A stretch of DNA of 64,000 nucleotides. It comes from Garcia nutans. Its lineage: Eukaryota > Streptophyta > Magnoliopsida > Malpighiales > Euphorbiaceae. Below, one piece after another: positions 33,715 through 46,608 of the stretch (positions within the stretch are counted from its first letter, which is position 1; each line of letters begins with the position of its first letter). Location: contig CANTUV010000014.1 in assembly GCA_947685225.1 (NCBI GenBank), positions 9,610,001-9,674,000 on the forward strand, in the 5' to 3' direction. The position numbers and the translations under genes are program-made. A model generated the notes under the pieces. It saw only the letters and a list, made by a program, of their open reading frames with translations. It did not search any database and had not been told where the DNA came from.

Positions 33715-34565
33715 TTGGATACTCGATCCTAAACTAGACTTGGATACTCGATCCTAACTGGATTCGGATACTTGATCCTAAACTGGATTTGGATATTCAA
33801 TCCTAAACTGGATTTGATACTCGATCCTAACTAGATTTTGATACTTGATCCTAACTGGATTTTGATACTCGATCCTAATTTGGATTGGGATACTCGATCC
33901 TAACTGGATTTGGATACTTGATCCTAACTGGATTTGGATACTCGATCCTAAATTTGGTTTGGATACTCGATCCTAAACTGGATTTGGATACTCGATGGTA
34001 ACTAGATTTGGATACTCGATCCTAAACTGGATTTGGATACTCGATTGGGATACTCGATCCTAAATTGGGTTTGGATATTCGATCCTAAATTGGATTGGGA
34101 TACTCTATCCTAAATTAGATTGGGATACTCGATCCTAAACTGGATTTGGATACTAGATCCTAAAATGGATTTGGATACTCGATCCTAACTGGATTTGGAT
34201 ACTCGATCCTAACTGGATTTGGATACTCGATCCTAAATTGAGTTTGGATACTCGATCCTAAATTGGATTGGGATACTCGATCCTAACTGGATTGGGATAC
34301 TCGATCCTAAACTGGATTTGGATACTCGATCCTAAATTGGATTGGGATACTCGATCCTAAATGGATTGGGATACTTGATCCTAACTGGATTTGGATACTC
34401 GATCCTAAATTGGGCTTGGATACTCGATCCTAAATTGGATTGGGATACTCGATCCTAACTGGATTGGGATACTCGATCCTAAACTGGATTCAGATACTCA
34501 ATCCTAAATTGGATTAGGATACTCGATCTTAAATGGATTGGGATACTTGATCCTAAACTATATTT
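33715..34565. repeat. 24-25-base tandem array in C1
   Basis: GGATACTCGATCCTAA followed by ACTGGATTT or ATTGGATTG repeats about 34 times, with units of 22-26 bases. Variation is mainly in the second half of the unit. It is head to tail without spacers. Confidence 0.9.
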
Positions 34566-36894
34566 GAAAGTGAGTTTGAAAATATTTTGTATACGCATAA
34601 ACTCAAAAATTAAAATGGAGAAACTTTGCCCCCTGTGTAGGCTCAAACCAAAGATTTTTTCCATGCAAGCTTTGATTGATGTTTTTGTTTTCTAGTTCTT
34701 TGCACAAGCACGTATTTCTTCTCTTTACAAGATTACTGGAACTTTCTCAAGCAATGGGCTTTCCATGCCCCCCTAATTTGATAGCTTTTTTTGACTGTTT
34801 ACTTCACAGGTTGTTTGATGTTCACTTTGATAAAGAATAGACAATACAAGACATGAAAGTACGATGTGATATGCTCATGTATGCATGATTGTTCCATCGA
34901 CTCACAGACCGAGGTGATCAACAGAAGTATTCTCATTGGTTCCTTTCCGATGCTCGTTTAGGTCTTGCATTGGAATGATCGAAAGCTTTGCATTTGTGGC
35001 TTTTATCTTCAAGATGTTGAAAAAATGAGTGGTGGAGACTCCAAGCAGCAAAGTCAGAGATACATCCATTTCAAACTATGTTTCAGCATGTAGTTGGTAG
35101 CTTCTTCTTGACCTTGCCAATAATCAATTACTTTGCCCAAAATGTGTCCTTCGAGTTTTGATGATGCAATAAACTTCACTTAACTTGAAGGCTTTGTGTG
35201 ACAAAAATATTTTTTACTTTTTGAATTTTGATTTTGAAATCAAATGTTGGCTTTGCCAAATCAATGTTAATGTACCTCAGGACTTGATTTTTCCAAATTA
35301 ACATATCTATAACATGACAACCCTAGTTACCGTACTAAACTCGGGAATCATTTCTATTTAAGCAAGAATTGTTGCACTTTAGATAGGCACATGCACATTA
35401 CTTGGCCAAAGGTCTCATTGTGTTTGAATATCGTCTATCTCATATGCATGCTTATTCAAACTATCTCCACTAATAGACTCTACCTGCCAAGAGAGATCAA
35501 CAGGTCTTTGATAGGCTTGAAATGGGGTCTATAAGGGACACATGTTTAAGTGAAGGCCATTTTGAGATTGGAGCTATTGTGACACAATGGACAAACCCTC
35601 ACACTACAAATTTTTTATTTTAACTTTAGGCATCTGGGATCATGAAAAGATAGAGCTTTGAATGTCCTCCCATCTTCTTGGCGTTAATCTGGATCTTGAT
35701 TAGAATAGTCTTTGCCCTTGCAAGAAGTTTAGTACCCAAATTTGTTTCTTTTCTTCTTCTTCTCTCTTTTCTTTCTTTTTATTTCTCTTACTCTTCCCTT
35801 TCTTTTCTTATCATTTTGTCCTTCTTCCTTGTAGGATTGTTAAGTAGAGAACTTTCAAGAATTGGATGGTCTTTCTCCTATTCCTCTGATTTTGATCGAA
35901 TCTTTAGTTGGGTTGGACCAATTCAAGTCAAAATGTCCATATAAACCAAATGGAAGCCTTTTGTTATCTTAGGTAAAAGAGAACTCAATTGGCTTTTTGA
36001 ATCACCTTTTTAGGTTTTATTTTTCTTCTTTTCTTTTTTCTTTATCTTTTCTTCTTCTTTTCTCTTTTTTCTCTTCTTTTTTTTTGTCTTCTCTTTTTTT
36101 TTTCTCTTGTTTTCTTTTTTTTTTGTTCTAGCTCTAAAAGAGTTGTCTTGTTTGCACCAACTTGAGCTTCAAATAATGGATGAGTGGAGTGACATAAATC
36201 TTCTTTAACAGGGATAAATCATTTGTTACTTTGATGTTGTCTTGATATATTGGAGATATTAGAAAAACTTCAACTACCCTTATGGTCTTGAGAACTTCAA
36301 CTATCCTCATGGTCTTGACTATGCATTCCATTCTTTGATCTTCTTGTCTCTTCATCTTAGTGATCATAAGACTTGTCAAAAGTATCACAATAGCTCAAGG
36401 TAGGTGTTGGGGTTTGTAAGCCAATTAAAAGAAAGCTAAAATTTTATGAAGGATCAAAGGACAACTAGGGATTGATATTTAATTGGGTGGATACTAGTTG
36501 TTGGCTAACCAAACAATGCCTAGATCATCTCTCCCTTAAATAAGTAGAGTTTAATTTTGCCTCGAAAGTTTGTCAAAGCATGTTCTAAGACTGACTAGGA
36601 CCTAGACAAAGGTAATTATGCAGGAGCCTTCTCTAAGTATGCATACACAACTCAATGCTATTGAGCAATTTCCTCACCTAGTAAAGTCATTCAAATCATG
36701 ATGCCTAGATACATTAATTTATGAACATCAAGCTAGATTCCTCATCGATTGAGCATCAAAATGAACAAAGACCAACAAATTTTTTGATGAAAGTAATTTA
36801 TTTCAAGCAAATTTAAATTTGAAAAACACAATTGTTCAAATTAAAAAAAGTAAAATTAAAAAGCAACATTCAAGCTAAGGAAAGTTTGTTGAGT
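34566..36894 (-). other. C1 internal non-coding region
   Basis: Takes the place where pol would lie. Contains a TTTCTTC-rich pyrimidine tract at about 36015-36125. Short open frames (35678-35944, 36134-36388) have no recognisable domain. No match to C2 pol was seen. Confidence 0.6.
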
Positions 36895-38323
36895 TTAAGC
36901 TTCCTTTTCTTTCACATCTTCAACATTCCCATCTCGAAAAGAGGATAAAACAAAATCTTCTTCCAATCCTTTTCCCACCATGAAGGTTGCTGGTGGTGGC
37001 ACTCTTCCAAATTTAGGCAAAGGGTTGTTCTTGGTATTAGGCTTATCCGGCTCGGGTAGCTTACCACTGTCGATTAAATCTTGGATCTCATGCCTTAGAC
37101 GAGTACATTTATCTGTTTCATGCCCTTGCATTTGATGAAATTGACAGAAGGCCTCGGCATTGAAGTTTGGTGGCAGTGGATTATGTAACGGTCGAGGAGC
37201 TAACGGTTGTAACAACCTTTTTCTTTTGAAGCTTGCTAAAAACCCAAGATAGAGGTTTCCCCAATTTTGAGAATTGTCTTTTATTTTCTTGACCGGTTAT
37301 ATTAACATCAACTTCTTTTTGCATGCTTTGATTGCTAGGCTGGTAATTCCCTTTCTCATTCCTTCTTATTGAAAAGGGACTTTTCTCCCTTTCTCACTCT
37401 TCAATTTGTAGACCAGCTTGGAGAAGATCTTTGAAATCCCTTATAAGGGTGTGAGACATCCTTTCATGAAGATTGGGCAGGATGCCTCTCACGATCATCC
37501 TTATTTGATCAGATTCATTGGGCCTTTTCTTGAGCAAAGTGGCCTTGTTTCTCCATCTTTTCACATAGTCCACAAAATTCTCATTTGGCCTTTGTCTAAT
37601 GGACTCCACTTCCATTAAGGTAACTTCTATCCCGACATTATACCCATATTGTTGGATGAAGGCTTTGTATAGCAGATCCCAACTCTTTTGTGTTCCTTCT
37701 TCCAAGGTATTGAACCAATTTTGGACAATAGGGTCCAATGAGAGCATGAAGTACCTTAGAGTTTGGGCCTTAGTAGCTCGGGCAGACTGCATAGCAGTGA
37801 TATACTGCTTCACATGGAGATGAGGATTTTCAGTTCCATCAAACTTTGTAAAGGACGACATCTTGAATTTGTATGGAACTTCTTCATCTAGCTCAAATAA
37901 TTTGTCGATTTTGGACATTTCTTCAATTTTCAGCTTCTTCTCAAATTTCTTTTCTAAATCAGCAATCATCTTTTCAACATCATAAGTTTCAGTTTTCTCC
38001 ATAGCTGATCTTTCAACAATCTTTGGTTCTTTCTTCATATCTTGAGGATCTTGGTAGTATTGAGCCCAATCATCATTGTCGTCAATGATTACCTTTTCAT
38101 CATCAAAAACCACTTCACCAACTTTAGTCTTCCTTTTGTCCCTTGGCTTCTTAGTGCTAGCAGATGCTTCAGCATGATTTTCTAAAATTGCAGCCAATTG
38201 GTTCTTCACGGTCTCAGCTAGGGCCTCTTTTATTTCTTCCATTTTGGCATTGAGGGTATCATCCACCATTCTTTGAATTTGTTTTTGGATCCATTGTTTT
38301 TGGTGAGTAAGTGATTGAGTCAT
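36895..38323 (-). pseudogene. C1 gag, Tat type, broken
   Basis: Reads from a likely ATG at 38323 (MTQSLTHQKQ), though the frame is open higher up. A coiled-coil, acidic N-terminal half leads into the gag domain (FTKFDGTENPHLHVKQYI, YFMLSLDPIVQNWF, RPNENFVDYVKRWRNKA). TGG has become TGA at 37394. After a shift, a CX2HX4HX4C knuckle (FCQFHQMQGHETDKC) appears at about 37165-37120, then an end at 36895. C2 gag is closely similar across the whole length. Confidence 0.8.
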
Positions 38324-39463
38324 TACTAGATTCTTCTCTTCCGGTGTAGGTCGGATTGTCGTAAGCTTTTGAACTATCGTAATCCAGGGCTGTGAGCCAG
38401 AAATGATTAATGATATGAGATGCAAATGTATGCATGTATGCATGTATGCATAAATAATTAACAAACAAGGACAAATAGGACGTTCCTTCCAACCTTATAA
38501 CATCCACACACGAATGGCGAGTCTCTTTTCTTAGGTATATGGCTAACAAAATACCAACATGGGGTATCTTATTTTCGAATATTTTCCTCGGTTGTTTTAA
38601 CCAATAGTTATATTTTCGAAAATGGACATTGGTTTATAATAATTCCCATTAATTAGGTTTTAATCCATTCAACCAACTATAGTAGCTTTTATGCTACATT
38701 GGATTAAAACTAAATTAAGAGGTTTATTATAAATAGATTTCTCACTTGAAAAAGTAACTAATGATTCATGCCAAAAACAAGCCCATGATTAATTATTCTT
38801 AGTATAAACTAGGCTCAAAATTAATTTTTGGGTATTTCGTAATTGACCTAAATAATTTGCAAGATCTTTGTAAGAAAAGGTTGGATAAAAATAATTTTGT
38901 TTCTAAGCCCATTGTAATAAGATTTTAGAAAAATGGATTTTGGGCTTAGTATTTGGGCCATGAGCAAAAAAATTTTTGATTTGTTTTTAGAAAAGTCTTA
39001 TGTCCAAAGACCATTTTGAAATGTTTTGAAGATAGTTTTGGTCTTTTGGATTTTAAAGAAAATTTTATTTTAAGCTTACAATATACTTAGGTCATATTAG
39101 AAAAAGAACAAACCAAATAAGCCATGATTTAAGCCAAGATAAATTAACCATAGTCAAACAACAAGCATTTGGGGTAAAATCCTAAGGAAAGTAACTAGGC
39201 CAACTACATGAGCTTTAGTCTTTAGGTTAAAAGGCTTAGGTTCCCATAGCAAGTATATACCAAATGGTACAAGGCGACGAGTGGTTATACCATGCTCGAT
39301 CTTCATACCTTGAGTGAAAGTATGGTATCCCTCACATAACACAACACGGGTAACACGGGCGTCTTAACTCACGCACACAATATAATCTAATATGATGCAA
39401 TGGATAATATCATTATAAGAAAGAATAGAATAACAAAAAGACCAACGGAATCAACTTCTCTTA
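38324..39463 (-). other. C1 untranslated leader
   Basis: Matches the C2 leader (43753-44891) in reverse along its length. No coding domain. Probable packaging and leader RNA. Confidence 0.65.
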
Positions 39464-39481
39464 TCCCCAGTGGAGTCGCCA
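39464..39481 (-). other. C1 primer-binding site (tRNA-Arg type)
   Basis: Minus strand TGGCGACTCCACTGGGGA directly after the LTR end, the type described for Ogre/Tat elements. Confidence 0.75.
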
Positions 39482-39482
39482 C

Positions 39483-41634
39483 TATGAGCGGGTATTTTCA
39501 CCCCCACTCCCGGTGGAATGGTTCTTACGACTTCGGCACTGTTTAGGCTCGAGGCCTTAGAGAACATGGACCTACGTACCGAGAAAATAGAGTCGCCACC
39601 TGGATGGGCTGGGAAAAAGAAAGGGGTGGAGACTCGATTCCTAAGGAATCCCCAACCCCCTAATGGGTTCGGAAAGTTGGGTACGTGCGGGGAAGGTGAG
39701 AAATGGCTCAACAACCCCACAATGCCCAGTTCATTGGAACCGGCCTCCTTTACAGATCTTAATATTATAAAATTCTTAAATATAATAATGTTATCCATAT
39801 TACACGCAACAATTGAAACAAAGCATCGTTATATTAAAAATCAAAGCAATGTCCAAGCAAAAAAATAAATGGACACCCATCTGAAGATGGAAACATGCCC
39901 TTTCATTTTCCATGTCTAAACTAAATAGGACACCCACCATGAGGTAGAAACATGTCCATTACATTGGTCTAAAATATAAAGCAAATTAAATTACATATAA
40001 CTTAATTAATGAGGTACCCACAAAGTGGAAACATACCTCTTACAACATTTGGAAATCAAAATAAATCGATAAAGGTAAATAACCATTCATCATAAATAAA
40101 TCATTCATCAAAGATATTAAACATCAATCAAAATGTAAATATTCATCCATGATAATTTAAATAAACCAAGCATTGAACTTAAAGAAATCAAAGCATATAT
40201 TAAACTACATAATTAAATATAAAAGTAAGTCAAGATACAAATTAGGGTTGCTGTTTCTCATTTAAAGTTCTTTAATTAATATTTAGGGTTTTGGAATTCA
40301 TTGATTTAGGCTACTGTAAGTTTTAAGGGAATTGAAATGGATTAAGGTTTTATAATTTAAGAGATTGATAAGGTTCTTTAATTAACCAAATTAGGGTTTG
40401 AGTGGTAAAATCATGAAATTAGGGTTTGGATACTTTAAAACATTAGGTTTATGATTATTAGCTACTAGATTGTTGTTTTTAGGCTTACTGTATTGAATTT
40501 TAATATTTAGGTTTATAAGATTTTAAGGTTTTAAGGATTAGGGTTTAGGAAACTTAATTTGGGGTTTACTGTTTTGGGTTTTAAAGTTGAATTAGGGTTT
40601 TCAGTGTTTCGAAGGATGTATTTGATTTTAGAATTTTAAAAAAATAATTTATAGTTTATAAAGCTTTATGTGATTTTAGAAGATGTAAGGTAAATTTATG
40701 GTTTGAATATGTAATAAAACATTTGGGAATTTTGGAAAAAGGTGAGAAGAAAACAATTTAGAGTTTTATTGGTGTTTTTGGAAATATGTAAGACGATTTA
40801 AGGTTTTTGGAAATAGAAAGTATATTTTTTAGGGTTTTTGGAAATAGAAGGATTAATTTAGGGTTTTAATGTTTTAGAAAATTAGAAAGCATATTAGGGT
40901 TTTGGGAATTAATAAAATGATTTAAGGTTTTGGAAGGTTAGGAAGTGGATTAGGGTTTTATGATTTTGAAGAAATAGATTAAGGTTCTTAGGTTTTAGAA
41001 TCAACAGAAAAGTAATTTTAAAGTTTTTGAAAATAAAGGAGACGATTTAAGGTTCTAAGCTTTAGAAAAAGTAAATTAGGATTCTAAGGTTTTTAAAATC
41101 AAAAGAAACAATTTAATGATTCAAACTATTGTAAAGAAAAAGAGATTAATATTCATACCTTCGTTTGTTGGTTCCACCAAAAATTACTTCTTGAATGAAC
41201 AATCACAAAGGCAAGATGGCTGCCTTTAATGGATTTGATTGCTTGCTTGCTTCCTCTTCTAAAAAGTTTGATCAATTTGTAAAGTTCCAATTCAAAATTT
41301 CAGTCTAAAGTCCAATTCCTCTCTTATTGTCCTCCTCCTTCCTCTCGATTGTCTTCCAAAGTTTTCTCGTTGTTTTAAAGTTCCCCCTTTCTGTGTTGTT
41401 TTTAGTCTTATTTATAGGAAATTTCAATGATTAATCTCAATTGTTTATGGAATCCAACATTAATTAAGAAAAGGAAACTGAAACCAAATAGAATTTTCTT
41501 TCGAAAAAAATTACGTCGAAAAAATTTCGCTGGCGAAAAAAACCTGCTGCGGAAAAATTTCACTGGCGAAAAAAACTGCTGCGGGCTGCTATGAGGACTG
41601 GCGAGCGAAAAACTGCGAGGGCGGGCTGCTGGCC
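39483..41634 (-). repeat. C1 5' LTR, truncated at its start
   Basis: Matches 31054-33406 until about 41634, where the sequence switches to the start of the C2 LTR in the opposite direction. Lower end reads CTCATA where CTCACA is expected. Confidence 0.85.
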
Positions 41635-41852
41635 GTAGACCCTTAATTTTTGATCCAGTCCGGTCCAATATATTTTATTTAGTCCAAAATAATTTTTGTG
41701 TTGTCCAATATATTTTTAGTCCAAAATAATTTTTGTTATTTTAAGTAAGTAACATTTGCTTTAAAAATAATAAACAAAAAAAAATATAATAAAAATAATA
41801 AACAAAAAAAAATAAAAGTAAAAATAAAAAATAAAAAAAGAAGTCGGATTGT

Positions 41853-41962
41853 TGCGAAATGGCCGAAGGCCATTTCGCCCGCAGGATTTTCCTGCAGGCC
41901 ATTTCGCCCGCAGCTGAGGCAGCTTTTTTGCCAGTGCATTTTTTCCTGTGGCAATTTTTTTC
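41853..41962 (+). repeat. E2F-like palindrome block, C2 LTR
   Basis: GCGAAATGGCC, then GGCCATTTCGCCCGCAG twice, with a CAGGATTTTCCTG palindrome between. ATTTCGCC fits the E2F consensus WTTSSCSS. It lies 150-260 bases upstream of the TATA box. Confidence 0.75.
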
Positions 41963-42110
41963 TCTAGCATAATTTTTTTGCAGTAGTTTTTTTTGCCAGA
42001 GAAATTTTTCGACGCAAATTTTCTAAAACCTAATACAATTAGGTTTCGGTTTCCTTTTCTTATTCAATATTGTATGCCGTGAGTAACTAGGATTAATAAT
42101 TGAATTCTTC

Positions 42111-42118
42111 TATAAATA
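42111..42118 (+). promoter_or_regulatory. TATA box of C2 LTR
   Basis: TATAAATA before a purine-rich leader. Conserved in C1 LTRs. Confidence 0.65.
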
Positions 42119-43735
42119 AGGAAGAAATCGGGAAAGAAAAACAATCAGAAATTGGGGCAGAAACTTAGGAAAGTTTGAAACCGAAACTAAGGAGGAAAAT
42201 AGTGAAATCAATCTGACCTTTTGAGAGAAGAAGAAGCAAAGCCATTAACAAATCAAAGGCAGCAACGACCTTTGTTTTTGGTTCATCCAAGAATAATTTT
42301 TTTGGAGGAACTATCAAAAGGAGGTATGTATCAATTGTTTAATTTCCTCACAGTAGCTTAGATTATGAAATTGTGTCTTTTAATTCAAAAAAACCTAATT
42401 CCCTTTGTTTAAACTTTAAAAATCTTATTTTGTTGCTTTATTTTCCAAAAAGTTTAAAGTTATTAATTTTGTTTCTTCTAAACCCCAAAGCCATAATTTA
42501 CTTTCCAAATTATCAAAACCCTTAAATTATGTTATGTTTCTTTCAACAAACCCTAAAAACATCTTTTCTATTTATATAAATCTTAAATCGTTTGTTTACT
42601 TTCATAAAATTATCAATTGCTTTTTCCAAATTCTAAAAAACCTAAGCATTCACCGAAACCCTAATTCAAAAGTCTTAAAACCCTAATTCAATTCCAAAAC
42701 TCAAAACAATAAACCTTAAACTAGCTAACCTAAATCCTAATTTTTCTAGAACCCAAATCCTTTAAACTTTAAAAAATTTTATAAACATAAATGTTATACT
42801 TTTTTACACAGTAAGCTCAAATCAACAATTCATTAACCGTAAATCACAAATCAAAAGTATTTTAAAGTGTTCAAATACTAGTTTCATGATTTCACCATTC
42901 AAACATTAATTTGGTTAATCAAAGAGTTTTTTCAACCTTTTAAAACATAAAATCTTTAATCCATTTTAATCACAGTAGCCTAAATTCCATAAAATTCCAA
43001 AACCCTAGCACATGAAATAAAGAACTCTAAATGGAAACAGTAGCTATAATTTAGATTTTTGTTTGCCTTATTTAATTCTATATTTGATTATGCTTTGATT
43101 TATTTTATATGCTTTAATTTATTTAAGTTCATTGCTTGGTTTATTTAATTTATCATGGATGGATGTTTACTTTCTATTGATGTTTAATACCTTTGATGAA
43201 TGATTTATTTATTATGAATGGTTATTTACTTTTATCAATTTATTTAGATTTCCCAATGTTGTAAGAGGTATGTTTCCACTTGGTGGGTATCTCATTAGTT
43301 AAATATCATGTAATTTAAATTGCTTTTCTATTTTAGAACCAATGTAAGGACATGTTTCCATCCTTGGGTAGGTGTCCATTTAATTGTTTTGTTCGGGCAT
43401 TATTTTGATTTTCAATATAATGAAGCTTTATTTTAATATTGTGTATAATATGGATAATGTTGTTATATTTAAGAATTTTATAATATTAAGATCTGTAAAG
43501 GAGGTCGGTTCCAATGAATCGGGCGTTGTCGGGGGTGCTAGGCCATTTCTCACTTTCCCACACGTACCCAACTTTCTGAACCCATTAGGGGGTTGAGGAT
43601 TCCTTAGGAATTGAGTCATCCTCACTCCATTTTCTCCGGACTTAGGTCCGTGTTCTCTAAGGCCCTGAGCCTAAACAGTATCGAAGTCGCAAGAACCATT
43701 CCACCGGGAGTGGGGGCGAAAATCCCCGCTCACAG

Positions 43736-43752
43736 TGGCGACTCCCTGGAGA
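43736..43752 (+). other. C2 primer-binding site (tRNA-Arg type)
   Basis: TGGCGACTCCCTGGAGA, one base short and one changed against the C1 copy. Confidence 0.75.
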
Positions 43753-44891
43753 TAAGAGAAGTTGATTCCATTGGTCTTTATATTATTCTATTCTTTCTTA
43801 TAATGATATTATCCATTGCATCATATTAGATTGCATTGTGTGCGTGAGTTAGGACGCCCGTGTTACCTGTGTTATGCTATGTAAGGGATACCATACTTTC
43901 ACTCAAGGTATGGAGATCGAGCATGGCATAACCACTTATAGCCTCGTACCATTTGGTATATACTTGCTATGGAAACCTAAGCCTTTTAACCCAAAGACTA
44001 AAGCTCATGTAATTGGCCTAGTTACTTTCCTTAGGTTTTACCCCAAGTGCATGCTATTTGACTATGGTTAATTTATCTTGGCTTAAATCATGGCTTATTT
44101 GGTTTGTTCTTTTTCTAATATGACCTAAGTATATTGTAAGCTCAAAATAAATTTTCTTTAAAATCCAAAAGACCAAAGCTATTTTCAAAATTTTTCAAGA
44201 TGGTCTTTTGGCATAAGACTTTTTCTAAAAATAAATCAAAAATTCTTTTGCTCATGGCCCAAATACTAAGCCCAAAATCCATTTTTCTAAAATCTTTTAC
44301 GATGGGCTTAGAAACAAAACTATTTTCACCCAACCTTTTCTTATAAAGAGCTTGCAAAAATGTTTAGGTCAATTAAGAAATACCAAAAATTAATTGTAGG
44401 CCTAGTTTACACTAAGAACAAATTAACATGGGCTTGTTTTTAGCATGAATCATTAGTTACCTTTTTCAAGTGAGAAATCTATCTATGATAAACATCTTAA
44501 TTTAGTTTTAATCCAATATAGCATAAAAGCTACTTTAGTTGGTTGAATGGATTAAAACCTAATTAATGGGAATTATCATGGATGGATTTCCATTTTCGAA
44601 AATATAACTATTGGTTAAAATGTCCGAGGGAATTATTCGAAAACAAGATACCCCATGTTGGTATTTTGTTATCCATATACCTAGGAAAAGAGACTCGCCA
44701 TTTGTGTGTGGATGTTATAAGGTTGGAAGGAAAGTCCTATTTATCCTTGTTTGTCTATTGTTTATGCATACATGTATACATTTACATCTCATTGATCCTC
44801 TCTGGCTCACAGCCCTGGATTACGACAGTTCAAAAGCTTACAACAATCCGACCTACGCCGGAGACGAAGTATCTAGCAACGACTCAATCAC
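43753..44891 (+). other. C2 untranslated leader
   Basis: Mirror image of the C1 leader. Open frames at 44582-44964 overlap in two phases and show no domain. Their likeness to C1 reflects DNA homology. Confidence 0.6.
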
Positions 44892-46554
44892 TTGCTCACT
44901 AAGGAGCCCGAGCAAATTCAAAGAATGGTGGATGAAGCCCTCAATGCCAAAATGGAAGAAATAAAAGAGGCCTTAGCTGAGACCATGAAGAACCAATTGA
45001 CTGCAATCTTAGAGAATCATGCCGAGGCATATGCTAGCACTAAGAAACCAAGGGACAAAGGGAAGACTAAAGTTGGTGAAGTGGTTTTTGATGATGAAAA
45101 GGTAATCATTGATGATGATGATGATTGGGCTCAATACTACCAAGATGTTCAAGAGAAGAAGAAAGAACCGAAGGTTGTTGAGAAAGTAACTATTGAAAAG
45201 ACCGAGACATCCGATGTTGAAAAGATGATTGCTGATTTAGAAAAGAAATTTGAGAAGAAGTTGAAAACCGAAGAGATGTCCGAGATCGATAAACTATTTG
45301 AGCTAGATGAAGAAGTCCCGTACAAGTTCAAGATGCCATCTTTTGCAAAGTACAATGGCACCGAAAATCCTCATCTCCATGTGAAGCAATATATCACTAC
45401 CATGCAGTCTGCCTGAGCTACTAAGGCTCAAACCCTAAGGTACTTTATGCTCTCATTGGACCCTGTTGTCCAAAATTGGTTCAATACCTTAGATGATGGA
45501 ACACAAAAGAGTTGGGATCTACTTTACAAAGCCTTCATCCAACAATAATGTTGAGTTGGAAGTTATCTTAATGGAAGTGGAGCCTATTAGGCAAAGGCCG
45601 AATGAGAATTTTGTAGATTATGTCAAGAGATGGAGAAACAAGGCTGCTTTACTCAAGAAGAGGCCCGATGAATCCGATCAAATAAGGATGATTGTGAGAG
45701 GGGTATTGCCTATTCTACGTGAGAGGATGTCTCATACACTCATCCGTGATTTCAAAGACCTTCTTCAAGCTGGTTTGCAAATTGAAGAATGGGAGAGAGA
45801 GAAGAACCATTTTGCAACAAAAAGGAACAAGAAAGGGAGCTATCAATCTAGTAGCCAAAGCATGAAAAAGGCCGTCGGTGTTAATGCTACTAACCAAGGA
45901 ACAAGAAGACAATTTTTGGAATTAGGGAAACCGATGCCTTGGGTTCTCAATAAGCTTCAAAGAAAGGGATTGGTACAATCCTTAAATCCTCGCCCTTTGC
46001 CTAACCCTCTCCCACCTAATTTCGACACTAAAGCATTTTGTCAATTCCACCAAATGTAAGGGCATGACACGGATAGATGTGTGAGGTTGAGACATGAGAT
46101 CCAAAATGTAATTGATAATGGGAAGCTGCCCGAGCCCAATAAGCCAAACACCAAAGATAACCCATTACCAAAGTTCAATAGGGTACCACCGCCGGCAACC
46201 TTCATGATTGGAGGAGGTTTGCATAAGGATTTTCTCATGTCTTCTTTTCAAGATGTGGGTGGAGAAGCAACCAAAGAAGAAGAGGTATTTGGTGAAATTA
46301 AACAAGCTGTGATGGGTGGAGAAGTAATAATTTGTGTTGTCAATGGGTTTTGGGATTCAAGCGATAGCGATGATGATCTTGTATCCAAGAAGGAGGAGTG
46401 GACTTGGTCCGAGCCCGAAGAAGATGAAGTAATGAACACTAGATCTGGTAAGCCTTATGCAAGGCCACCACCTAAGGAGGTAGAAACTAATAAGGGAAAG
46501 GAAGTTGAAGTAGAAGAAGATGATACTGTGCTCAAGCAATTGAAAAGAACCTAA
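44892..46554 (+). pseudogene. C2 gag, Tat type, broken
   Basis: Acidic coiled-coil N-terminus, then FDGTENPHLHVKQYI-like gag motifs at about 45340-45400. A TGA at 45414 and a shift near 45545 follow, then the frame continues with RPNENFVDYVKRWRNKA. The CX2HX4HX4C knuckle near 46035-46080 is split by a TAA at 46057. The acidic C-terminus with NTRSGKPYARPPP runs to 46554. At least three lesions in all. Confidence 0.8.
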
Positions 46555-46608
46555 GTAAGTGTTAGCATTTGGGACTTATTTGCTACTTCTAAAAAGCACC
46601 GAGAAACT

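Larger units (their letters stand above)
31054..41634 (-). mobile_element. C1: non-autonomous Tat/Ogre-type element
   Basis: On the minus strand: 5' LTR (41634-39483, start truncated), tRNA-Arg-type primer-binding site, about 1.1 kb leader, gag, a long non-coding region with two tandem arrays, polypurine tract, 3' LTR (33406-31054). Pol is wholly absent, so movement would depend on C2-like elements. The 5' LTR is missing about its first 200 bases and meets C2 directly. C1 is inserted in B2 integrase. Confidence 0.85.
41635..43734 (+). repeat. C2 5' LTR
   Basis: (T)GTAGACCCTTAATTTTTGA to CCCGCTCACA, about 2.1 kb. Confidence 0.85.

Noticed and set aside
33715..34565. CRISPR-like array
   Set aside because: The units are contiguous without distinct spacers, variation is spread through the unit, and it lies inside a plant retrotransposon.
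42538..43010. Interstitial telomere from a chromosome fusion
   Set aside because: The AAACCCTAA words are isolated rather than in tandem, and recur at the same places in each copy of the same LTR family.
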